DNA from: Marinilabiliaceae bacterium UBA5488
Lineage (GTDB): Bacteria > Bacteroidota > Bacteroidia > Bacteroidales > Marinilabiliaceae
Direction: 5' to 3'
Length of the DNA: 63,469 nt
NCBI GenBank assembly: GCA_002427105.1
Contig: DIPM01000026.1
Span: 1-63,469 of the forward strand
A model generated the notes under the pieces. It had not been told where the DNA came from. It saw only the letters and a list, made by a program, of their open reading frames with translations, and made no database searches. A program made the position numbers and the translations under genes. How positions within the stretch are numbered: the stretch's first letter is position 1; the number at the start of each line of letters is the position of its first letter. Below are positions 34,085-41,891 of the stretch, piece by piece.

Positions 34085-35326
34085 ATGAGTGATGTTCAGC
34101 AGATAAAGCAACGATTTGGAATTATTGGGAATTCTTATGGGCTTAACAGAGCCATAGATATCGCAGTGCAGGTGGCTCCTACCGATTTGTCGGTATTGAT
34201 TACCGGAGAAAGCGGTACAGGTAAGGAATCCTTTCCGCAGATTATTCACCATTATAGTAGCCGCAAGCACGCTTCGTATATTGCTGTAAACTGTGGGGCT
34301 ATACCTGAAGGAACCATCGACTCCGAGCTTTTTGGACATGAGAAAGGCTCATTTACCGGGGCTCTCTCGGATAGAAAAGGTTATTTTGAGGAGGCTGATG
34401 GTGGTACAATATTTTTGGATGAGATAGGAGAGCTTCCTCTTGCTACTCAGGTGAGGCTGCTTAGGGTGCTTGAAAGTGGTGAGTTTATTAGGGTTGGTTC
34501 TTCTAAAATAGTAAAAAGCGATGTTAGGGTTGTCGCTGCCACAAATGTCAATCTGGAGAGAGCCATTGCTGACGGGAAATTCAGAGAGGATCTTTTTTAT
34601 CGCTTGAATAGTGTTCCTATCAGAATTCCTCCTTTACGTGAGAGAGTAGAGGATATTCATCTGCTATTCAGGAAGTTTGCCAACGATTTTGCAACTCGTT
34701 ACCGTATGCCTGCAATCAAACTGGATGAAGATGCGCAGATGCTCTTAACCAAGTACCGCTGGCCGGGGAATATACGGCAGTTAAAGAATATTACCGAGCA
34801 GATTTCTGTTATCGAGAAGCAGAGATTGTTGACAGCCAATGATTTGAGGAAATATCTGCCTTCACATGCCGGAGAAAATCTTCCTGCCGTAATTGGAGGG
34901 GAAACTAAGTCTGAGGCAGGCTTCTCTAATGAGCGCGAAATTTTATATAAAGTGCTGTTCGATATGAAGCATGATATGAACGATTTGAAAAAATTGGTTC
35001 ATGAAATTATTCAGAATGGAGCAGATGTTAATTTAAAGGGTGACAATGCCAGGATAATTGAGAGTCTCTACAGCGGAGATACCGGGATAATTAAACCGGC
35101 AACTGCAAGCTCCCCGATGACTTATCCTTCACATCGTGATGATGAAGCAATTGAGGATACTGAAGAGTTTGTGGAAGAATCTTTATCGCTTGAGGATAAA
35201 GAAAAGGAGTTGATAGAGAAGGCTCTTGAAAAGCATGGCGGCCGACGCAAGAATGCTGCCCACGAGCTTGGTATTTCAGAACGGACCCTCTATAGAAAGC
35301 TAAAAGAATATGCAATTAAAGGATAG
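34085..35326 (+). CDS. sigma54-dependent transcriptional activator without a receiver domain
   Basis: Encodes 413 residues. An AAA+ domain begins almost at the N terminus: Walker A GESGTGKES (41-49), the sigma54-contact loop GSFTGA (88-93, a GAFTGA variant), Walker B GGTIFLDEIGEL and the R-finger region ATNVNLERAI. A Fis-type helix-turn-helix closes the protein (NAAHELGISERTLYRKLKEY). There is no receiver, GAF or PAS domain before the AAA+ module, so activity must be set by expression level, a partner protein or the unusual central segment (about 280-370). It is the first gene of a run with lptE, with which it overlaps. Confidence 0.9.
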   Translation: MSDVQQIKQRFGIIGNSYGLNRAIDIAVQVAPTDLSVLITGESGTGKESFPQIIHHYSSRKHASYIAVNCGAIPEGTIDSELFGHEKGSFTGALSDRKGYFEEADGGTIFLDEIGELPLATQVRLLRVLESGEFIRVGSSKIVKSDVRVVAATNVNLERAIADGKFREDLFYRLNSVPIRIPPLRERVEDIHLLFRKFANDFATRYRMPAIKLDEDAQMLLTKYRWPGNIRQLKNITEQISVIEKQRLLTANDLRKYLPSHAGENLPAVIGGETKSEAGFSNEREILYKVLFDMKHDMNDLKKLVHEIIQNGADVNLKGDNARIIESLYSGDTGIIKPATASSPMTYPSHRDDEAIEDTEEFVEESLSLEDKEKELIEKALEKHGGRRKNAAHELGISERTLYRKLKEYAIKG

Positions 35327-35837
35327 AAGAAGGATGATCGGGACAAGCGTTTTTGTTATTATAACGCTTGCTTTGGCTTATGGATGCTCGATACAGATGA
35401 CTTTTAGAGGTTCCTCTGTGCCCGAGAACGTTAATACTGCATCGGTGCAGTTCTTTGAGAATCGTGCGGCACTAATTAACCCTTTGTTAAGTCAGACTTT
35501 TACTGAAGGATTAAAGGATAGGATTACGACAGAATCACGCCTTGTAATAGTCAGCGATATTGGCGATATTGATTTTTCGGGTCAGATAACCGGATATGAC
35601 CTTCGTCCGATGGCCATTCAGGCCGATGCTATTTCGGCTGAGACACGCCTAACAGTTTCGGTTAGGGTTAGGTATCAGAATTATAAAGATCCTAAGCAAA
35701 ACTGGGAGTCTTCATTTTCGGCCTATGCAGATTTCGAGAGCAGCCAGAATATTACTTCTATAGAAGAACAGTTGGTCGCCGACATTGTAGATCAGCTGAC
35801 AGAGAATATTTTTAATAAAGCTTTTTCCGACTGGTAG
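35310..35837 (+). CDS. LptE-family LPS assembly lipoprotein
   Basis: Encodes 175 residues from ATG 35310, overlapping the activator gene by 17 nt; ATG 35334 is an alternative start. A basic N region (KDRRR) and hydrophobic core lead to a lipobox ALAYGC (Cys26). The remainder, with SIQMTFRGSSVPENV and PLLSQTFTEGLKDR, fits the LptE (RlpB) family of Bacteroidota. LptE plugs the LptD barrel and helps to insert LPS into the outer membrane. The gene order activator-lptE-TPR-secG is common in the phylum. Confidence 0.82.
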   Translation: MQLKDRRRMIGTSVFVIITLALAYGCSIQMTFRGSSVPENVNTASVQFFENRAALINPLLSQTFTEGLKDRITTESRLVIVSDIGDIDFSGQITGYDLRPMAIQADAISAETRLTVSVRVRYQNYKDPKQNWESSFSAYADFESSQNITSIEEQLVADIVDQLTENIFNKAFSDW

Positions 35838-35841
35838 AATA

Positions 35842-36729
35842 ATGAACAGGCAGCAGATCATAGCGGCAGTTGATAATCCGCAAACGCTTAACAGTAGCAG
35901 TCTTGATCAGTTAAAAGTGATACTTGACGAGTATCCCTTTTTTCAGGCAGGCAGAATGTTGTGGGTCAAAAATTTGCACTTACTTGATCATATTCGCTAT
36001 AATAATGAGCTTAAATTGGCTGCCGCTCATATTGCCGACCGTAGTCGTTTATTTGAGCTGATAAACCTCCCTGATTCTATTATTAATGAGGGATTAGACA
36101 AAAAGTCTGAGCTAGCAGAAGAAATAAAAAATAGAGATTCTGTTGGTTCAAAAGGCAGAATTGAGCTTGAGCAGCGTGTCGGACAAGAGTCTGGTTATAT
36201 GCGGGATAATGAACCCGATAACAGTAAATTAAAGCATGCCTTCCCTGAGGATGCAGATAATATAGTTCTACCAAGTGCTGATTTGTTGGGCTATGAGTTT
36301 GATGCTTCATCAGCCTATCAATTGACCGACCATGATGAGCTCAGCCTCGATGAAGCTCGTTCCTTTTCGGGCTGGCTAAATGTGCTTCGAAGCAGACCCC
36401 CGGCCTCAGAGCCTCAAAAGCAAACAGAAGCACAAACAGATAAGCAACATGCCAAGAAGGTTTCCTTGATTGACAATTTCCTTGAAGGGGGAATGAAACG
36501 ACGTATTATAACAGCAGCCGAAGGGAAAGTTGAGAATGTTGATATTTCCGCGAAAAGTTTGGAAGAGAGTGATGACTTAATTACCGAAACCTTGGCGAAT
36601 ATCTATATCAAGCAGAAACATTTTTCGAAAGCTTTAGATATATTCGAGCGATTGCGTTTGAAATATCCCGAAAAAAGCGTTTACTTTGCACGTCGGATTA
36701 AAGACTTAGTCGAGAATAGTAATATGTAA
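35842..36729 (+). CDS. TPR-like protein of unknown function
   Basis: Encodes 295 residues with no signal peptide. The N-terminal region is helical (LDQLKVILDEYPFFQAGRML), the centre is acidic and low-complexity (about 100-200), and the C terminus has a TPR-like helix pair (ETLANIYIKQKHFSKALDIF, LRLKYPEKSVYFARRI). It lies between lptE and secG with short gaps (4 and 11 bp), a conserved spot in Bacteroidota, but its role is not known to me. Confidence 0.8.
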   Translation: MNRQQIIAAVDNPQTLNSSSLDQLKVILDEYPFFQAGRMLWVKNLHLLDHIRYNNELKLAAAHIADRSRLFELINLPDSIINEGLDKKSELAEEIKNRDSVGSKGRIELEQRVGQESGYMRDNEPDNSKLKHAFPEDADNIVLPSADLLGYEFDASSAYQLTDHDELSLDEARSFSGWLNVLRSRPPASEPQKQTEAQTDKQHAKKVSLIDNFLEGGMKRRIITAAEGKVENVDISAKSLEESDDLITETLANIYIKQKHFSKALDIFERLRLKYPEKSVYFARRIKDLVENSNM

Positions 36730-36740
36730 TAAGAGATAAT

Positions 36741-37109
36741 ATGTACACATTCGTAACGGTTTTAATTATGATTGCCTGTATTCTTTTGGTATTAATAGTT
36801 CTTGTACAGAACTCAAAAGGAGGAGGACTTGCTTCAAATTTTGCTTCGTCCAACCAGATGATGGGCGTTCGCAAAACAACGGATTTTCTGGAAAAAGCTA
36901 CCTGGACACTTTCTGCAGCAATACTGATTCTGGCATTCGTGTCGGTTGCTGTTATCCCTAAAAATGAGATGGGTAAAGGCTCAGTTATTGATGAGCAAAT
37001 TATGAATGTTACACAGCCTGTAACTACCATGCCAAGCTTTCCTATAGCAGGCGATGAGGCTGTGGAAGTGCCCGCTGAAGAAGTTCCCGCTCTGGAAGTT
37101 GAGGAGTAG
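36741..37109 (+). CDS. secG: preprotein translocase subunit SecG
   Basis: Encodes 122 residues. Two membrane spans (about 3-22 and 52-72) flank a cytoplasmic loop with the SecG motif VQNSKGGGLASNFASS. The C-terminal tail is acidic and Pro/Val-rich, as often in this phylum. SecG assists SecYEG in protein export. Last gene of the lptE-TPR-secG run, followed by a terminator. Confidence 0.93.
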   Translation: MYTFVTVLIMIACILLVLIVLVQNSKGGGLASNFASSNQMMGVRKTTDFLEKATWTLSAAILILAFVSVAVIPKNEMGKGSVIDEQIMNVTQPVTTMPSFPIAGDEAVEVPAEEVPALEVEE

Positions 37110-37133
37110 GATATAAAGATTTTATAAGGTGTC

Positions 37134-37166
37134 AGAGTGTCAGGTTCCCTGACACTCTTTTTTTTC
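37134..37166 (+). terminator. Rho-independent terminator after secG
   Basis: AGAGTGTCAGG (37134-37144) pairs perfectly with CCTGACACTCT (37148-37158) around TTC, followed by a run of T. It separates the secG operon from groES. Confidence 0.92.
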
Positions 37167-37258
37167 TTATTAGTCTGGCATCCCGCCTTTTGCGACAGTT
37201 GCTGCAATAAGAGCAAAATTGAGAATTTCTGCCTTGGCGGGCAAAATGTCAGTCAAAG

Positions 37259-37289
37259 TGCCAAATCCTCCCCTGATTGGCATTTGGCA
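37259..37289. promoter_or_regulatory. inverted repeat upstream of groES
   Basis: TGCCAAAT (37259-37266) and ATTTGGCA (37282-37289) form a perfect 8-bp inverted repeat with a 15-bp spacer, containing a further ATTGGCA (37276-37282). It lies 67 bp before the groES ATG. It is not the CIRCE element. It is a plausible heat-shock operator, but no binding protein is identified. Confidence 0.4.
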
Positions 37290-37355
37290 TGCTTTGTGTG
37301 AAATACCAGTTCGTAAAATTGCACTAATAATGTTTAACAATTAAATCATATTTGA

Positions 37356-37634
37356 ATGTCAACTTTAAAAGGAAAGATTCTTGCCGGTAAGGTTTTAGTA
37401 AAACCTCAGGCAGCAGAAGAGAAGACCTCAAGCGGTATAATTATTCCCGACTCGGCAAAGGAAAAACCTCTCAGAGGCGAGGTTGTACTTGTAGGCGCAG
37501 CCAAAAAAGATGAGGCTATGGAAGTAAAGGTGGGAGATGTCGTGCTTTACGGAAAATATGGCGGAACTGAGCTTTCAGTTGATGGTACCGACTATCTGTT
37601 GATTTCACAGAGTGACATTTTGTACATTGCATAA
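37356..37634 (+). CDS. groES: co-chaperonin GroES
   Basis: Encodes 92 residues. It forms the lid of the GroEL chamber. Motifs LAGKVLVKPQAAEEKTSSGI and KVGDVVLYGKYGGTELSVDG with the mobile loop around residue 22-30 are typical. groEL starts 33 bp downstream. Confidence 0.97.
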   Translation: MSTLKGKILAGKVLVKPQAAEEKTSSGIIIPDSAKEKPLRGEVVLVGAAKKDEAMEVKVGDVVLYGKYGGTELSVDGTDYLLISQSDILYIA

Positions 37635-37667
37635 TTTAAAAACAATAGTATTTAAATCAGATTTAAA

Positions 37668-39302
37668 ATGGCTAAAGAGATAAAATTTAATATTGAGGCT
37701 AGAGACCTGCTTAAGGTGGGCGTTGATGCCTTGGCTAACGCAGTAAAAGTAACCCTGGGTCCTAAAGGACGCAATGTTGTTATAGACAAAAAATTCGGGG
37801 CTCCAGCTATCACAAAAGACGGTGTAACTGTTGCAAAAGAGATTGAACTTGAAGATGCTTACGCTAACGTGGGTGCTCAGATGGTAAAAGAGGTTGCTTC
37901 AAAAACAGGGGATGATGCCGGCGATGGAACAACTACTGCTACTGTTCTTGCCCAGTCTATTATCAATGTAGGCTTAAAGAACGTTACTTCCGGAGCAAAT
38001 CCTATGGAGCTTAAGAAGGGTATAGACAAGGCTGTAATTAAAGTTGTTGAAAGCATTCGCGCTCAAGCTCAGGCTGTTGGCGACAACAACGAAAAAATCG
38101 AGCAAATCGCTAAGGTTTCAGCCAATAACGATGAAGAAATAGGACGCCTGATTGCTGAAGCAATGGGTAAGGTTGGTCGCGAAGGAGTAATCACTGTTGA
38201 AGAAGCTAAGGGAACTGAGACTACAGTTGAAGTAGTTGAAGGTATGCAATTCGACCGAGGATATATCTCTCCATATTTCGTTACCAACACCGAAAAAATG
38301 GAGGCCGACCTGGAGAATCCCTTTATTCTAATCCATGACAAGAAGATTAGCACCATGAAGGATATGTTGCCTGTACTTGAGCAATCTGCCCAATCGGGTC
38401 GTCCTTTGTTAATAATCGCTGAAGATGTTGACGGAGAAGCTTTGGCTACTCTGGTAGTTAACCGCCTGAGAGGCTCCTTGAAGGTAGCTGCTGTTAAGGC
38501 TCCCGGATTTGGCGACCGTCGTAAAGAAATGTTGCAGGATATAGCCGTTCTTACCGGTGGTACCGTTATTTCTGAAGAGACCGGTCTTAAGTTAGAGAAT
38601 ACTACACTTGACATGCTCGGAACAGCCGAGAAAATCACTATTGACAAAGAGAATACAACTATCGTAAACGGAAGTGGTGACAAGGAAGCCATCGCAGCAC
38701 GTGCCGCTCAGATTAAGGCTCAAATTGCAAATACTACATCTGATTACGACCGTGAGAAATTGCAGGAACGTCTTGCTAAAATAGCCGGTGGTGTTGCCGT
38801 TCTATATGTTGGAGCTGCTACTGAGGTGGAAATGAAAGAGAAGAAAGACCGTGTTGACGATGCTTTAAGCGCTACCAGAGCTGCTGTTGAAGAGGGTATA
38901 GTTCCCGGTGGAGGAGTTGCTTATATCCGTGCTATTGAGGCTCTTAAGGACTTGAAAGGCGAAACAGATGACGAGACTACAGGTATCGAAATCATTAAGC
39001 GCGCTATAGAAGAGCCACTGCGTCAAATTGCCTTTAATGCCGGAAAGGAAGGAGCAGTTATTGTTCAGAAGGTAAGTGAAGGTAAAGGTGACTTTGGATA
39101 TAATGCACGTACCGATAAATACGAAAACTTTAATGAGGCGGGTGTAATTGACCCTGCAAAGGTTACACGTGTTGCATTAGAGAACGCTGCTTCAATCGCG
39201 GGAATGTTCCTGACAACTGAATGTGTTTTGGTTGATATTAAAGAGGAAAGTCCTGCTCCAATGCCCGGTGGCATGGGAGGCGGAATGGGCGGCATGATGT
39301 AA
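37668..39302 (+). CDS. groEL: chaperonin GroEL
   Basis: Encodes 544 residues ending in the usual GGM-rich tail (PGGMGGGMGGMM). GroEL folds proteins inside a double ring with ATP. The ATP-site motifs DGTTTATVLAQ, VTLGPKGRNVV and VPGGGVAYIRA are intact. Codon use is more regular than in neighbours, as expected for a highly expressed gene. Forms the groESL operon, closed by the terminator that follows. Confidence 0.98.
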   Translation: MAKEIKFNIEARDLLKVGVDALANAVKVTLGPKGRNVVIDKKFGAPAITKDGVTVAKEIELEDAYANVGAQMVKEVASKTGDDAGDGTTTATVLAQSIINVGLKNVTSGANPMELKKGIDKAVIKVVESIRAQAQAVGDNNEKIEQIAKVSANNDEEIGRLIAEAMGKVGREGVITVEEAKGTETTVEVVEGMQFDRGYISPYFVTNTEKMEADLENPFILIHDKKISTMKDMLPVLEQSAQSGRPLLIIAEDVDGEALATLVVNRLRGSLKVAAVKAPGFGDRRKEMLQDIAVLTGGTVISEETGLKLENTTLDMLGTAEKITIDKENTTIVNGSGDKEAIAARAAQIKAQIANTTSDYDREKLQERLAKIAGGVAVLYVGAATEVEMKEKKDRVDDALSATRAAVEEGIVPGGGVAYIRAIEALKDLKGETDDETTGIEIIKRAIEEPLRQIAFNAGKEGAVIVQKVSEGKGDFGYNARTDKYENFNEAGVIDPAKVTRVALENAASIAGMFLTTECVLVDIKEESPAPMPGGMGGGMGGMM

Positions 39303-39322
39303 GACCGGATTCTTATAAAACA

Positions 39323-39362
39323 AAAAGAGGCTGTTAAATATTATGACAGCCTCTTTTTTATT
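39323..39362 (+). terminator. Rho-independent terminator after groEL
   Basis: AAAAAGAGGCTGT (39323-39335) pairs perfectly with ACAGCCTCTTTTT (39347-39359) around an 11-nt loop, with a T run. Confidence 0.92.
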
Positions 39363-39557
39363 CGGGTCCATCAATTAATAAGCAGCTTTTTTCTCACGAT
39401 AAGCCTGCTTTTTTTAAAGCCTAATTGCCGGAACTATTGCTGTCTTTATGATATTTGCATGGAATTGAATATATTTGCATGCCTGATAAAGCCATCGTTC
39501 AGATAGTTATAATAGTGATGTGATGGGAGATGAGAAGTCTGAAAACTTAGAATATAG

Positions 39558-41345
39558 ATGAATAATATCCGTAACTTTTGTATAATTGCCCATATCGACC
39601 ATGGGAAAAGCACTTTGGCCGACCGCTTGTTGGAATATACCAAGACTATTACAGACAAAGAGCTTCAGGCTCAGACTTTGGATAGTATGGATCTGGAGAG
39701 GGAACGCGGAATTACCATCAAAAGTAAGGCCATTCAAATGCAGTATCTGCACAAGAATGAGCAATATACTCTCAACCTTATCGATACTCCAGGTCACGTG
39801 GATTTCGCTTATGAGGTTTCGCGCTCTATCGCTGCTTGTGAAGGTGCTTTGCTGATTGTTGATGCAACTCAAGGTATTCAGGCTCAAACTATCAGTAATC
39901 TTTATCAGGCTATAGGACACGATCTTACCGTGATTCCCATACTCAATAAAATGGACATGCCCAATGCCATGCCCGAAGAGGTTGAAGATCAGATTATCGA
40001 TTTGCTTGGCTGCAAGCGAAGTGAGATTATTCGTGCCAGCGGTAAAACTGGACAGGGTGTTGAAGACATTCTGGCTGCTATTGTTGAGACTATCCCGCCA
40101 CCGGTTGGCGAGCTTGATGCACCGCTACAGTGTTTGATTTTCGATTCTGTATTTAATTCTTTCAGAGGCATCATAGCCTATTTTAAAGTTGTTAACGGAC
40201 AAATTAAAAAAGGTGATTTAGTAAAATTTTATAATACAGGCAAGGAGTATTATGCCGATGAGGTTGGAGTGCTAAGGCTTGGCTACGTGCCGCGGGATGT
40301 GCTGAAAACCGGAGATGTAGGCTACATAATTTCCGGAATTAAAACTAGCAAAGAAGTAAAGGTTGGAGACACCATTACTCATGTTAGGAGATCCTGTGCA
40401 AAAGCGATAGACGGTTTTGAAGAGGTTAAGCCCATGGTTTTTGCCGGCGTTTATCCTATTGATACTGAAGATTATGAAGACTTGCGGGCTGCTGTTGAAA
40501 AACTGCAATTAAATGATGCTTCCCTCACCTTTATGCCCGAATCGTCAATGGCTTTGGGCTTCGGCTTCAGATGCGGGTTTTTGGGACTTTTGCATATGGA
40601 AATTGTCCAGGAGCGCCTTGACCGCGAGTACAATATGGACGTTATTACTACTGTGCCCAACGTGCCTTATATAGTCTATACTACAAGGGGAGAAACCATA
40701 GAAGTTCATAATCCCTCCGGATTGCCTGAAGCCGGTAGCATTGATTATGTTGAGGAGCCCTATATTAGCGCGCAGGTTATCACCCATGCCGATTATATAG
40801 GCAATATAATGACGCTTTGCCTTAGCAAAAGAGGTGAATTGAAGAAGCAACATTATTTGACAACCGATCGTGTCGAGCTGGTTTTTGATATGCCACTTGC
40901 CGAAATCGTGTTTGACTTTTACGATAAGTTGAAAAGTATTTCTAAGGGATATGCTTCCTTCGATTATCATACCACCGGCTATCGTCCGTCTAAATTAGTC
41001 AAGCTTGATATTTTGCTCAACGGCGAGAATGTTGATGCCCTTTCAGCACTTACTCATGTTGACAATGCGTATGGCCTTGGAAAGAGAATGTGTGAAAAGC
41101 TAAAGGAACTAATACCACGTCAGCAGTTTGATGTCGCTATTCAGGCCGCTATTGGCTCTAAGATTATTTCGCGTGAGACTGTAAAAGCACTGCGCAAGGA
41201 CGTAACGGCTAAATGTTACGGTGGTGATATTAGCCGGAAACGAAAACTTCTGGAAAAGCAGAAAAAAGGGAAAAAACGCATGAAGCAAGTCGGCAACGTG
41301 GAAGTGCCCCAAAAGGCCTTTCTGGCTGTTTTAAAGCTTGATTAA
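39558..41345 (+). CDS. lepA: elongation factor 4 (LepA)
   Basis: Encodes 595 residues. LepA is a translational GTPase related to EF-G that acts on the ribosome. G motifs AHIDHGKSTLADRLLE, DTPGHVDF and NKMDMPNA are intact, and the LepA-specific C-terminal domain (KAFLAVLKLD) ends the protein. It has its own unit after the groEL terminator; a TATATTTG at 39470-39477 may be its -7 box (TTG partner not at standard distance). Confidence 0.97.
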   Translation: MNNIRNFCIIAHIDHGKSTLADRLLEYTKTITDKELQAQTLDSMDLERERGITIKSKAIQMQYLHKNEQYTLNLIDTPGHVDFAYEVSRSIAACEGALLIVDATQGIQAQTISNLYQAIGHDLTVIPILNKMDMPNAMPEEVEDQIIDLLGCKRSEIIRASGKTGQGVEDILAAIVETIPPPVGELDAPLQCLIFDSVFNSFRGIIAYFKVVNGQIKKGDLVKFYNTGKEYYADEVGVLRLGYVPRDVLKTGDVGYIISGIKTSKEVKVGDTITHVRRSCAKAIDGFEEVKPMVFAGVYPIDTEDYEDLRAAVEKLQLNDASLTFMPESSMALGFGFRCGFLGLLHMEIVQERLDREYNMDVITTVPNVPYIVYTTRGETIEVHNPSGLPEAGSIDYVEEPYISAQVITHADYIGNIMTLCLSKRGELKKQHYLTTDRVELVFDMPLAEIVFDFYDKLKSISKGYASFDYHTTGYRPSKLVKLDILLNGENVDALSALTHVDNAYGLGKRMCEKLKELIPRQQFDVAIQAAIGSKIISRETVKALRKDVTAKCYGGDISRKRKLLEKQKKGKKRMKQVGNVEVPQKAFLAVLKLD

Positions 41346-41390
41346 GAACCACAGCAGACAACATTCATCTTACTGTTTTAATAAAATCGC

Positions 41391-41422
41391 AAAAGAGGAA
41401 TTCAAAAAAGGATTCCTCTTTT
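41391..41422 (+). terminator. Rho-independent terminator after lepA
   Basis: AAAAGAGGAAT pairs with ATTCCTCTTTT around a CAAAAAAGG-type loop, followed by T. It closes the lepA unit. Confidence 0.85.
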
Positions 41423-41673
41423 CTGTTTATATACTTAGGTCGTTGCAAAACTATCACAAAACCATTTCTCCAGTTTTGTAGTCGAAAAAAGTTTTGATTT
41501 TCACTTTTTGAGCTTATTTAAAGGGCTATCTCGCCCTCAAGGTTCAGTATCCATCACTATGGATGCGACTAATTCATTTACATAAAATGAAACTACCAAT
41601 GAGAGATTTTAGTTCATAAAAAGGGGTTTACCTGCAACATACATTTTTTAGAGTGAATTTAATTACTTTTATT
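41423..41673. other. intergenic stretch before the surface-protein island, no gene seen
   Basis: A+T-rich, no coding frame. It separates the conserved housekeeping block from the repeat-rich minus-strand island. Confidence 0.5.
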
Positions 41674-41891
41674 GAAACCCAACAGGCTGGGCTTTGATTG
41701 TTCGGCAAAATGCTCACCATCCAATTGAAACTCCCAACCTGTTAGGTTCTTTTCATCTTTTACACTTCGGCAAACACTGCTTTTTTGTCCACAGATTACA
41801 CAGATTTGCACAGATTGTTTTTACTTTTCTCGCGCTACCCCCTGCCCCCTAATCCCTATTTCCCTAATCCCTAACCTCCTATTCCCTAACC
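41674..41891 (-). repeat. intergenic module, copy A, with heptamer array at the gene stop
   Basis: In gene orientation: stop codon, 7-bp array of CCCTAAT-like units (41835-41891, about eight units with one 1-bp slip), a segment around the words TGTCCACAGATTACACAG and GATTTGCACAG, and the pair AACCTGTTAGGTT / ACCCAACAGGCTGGG forming an inverted repeat (41676-41692 and 41733-41749). The same order of parts occurs in copies B-E. Confidence 0.75.

Noticed and set aside
37282..37297. Sigma54 promoter (TGGCA-like) before groES
   Set aside because: The GG is followed at the required distance by GT and not GC, so the -12 element is missing.
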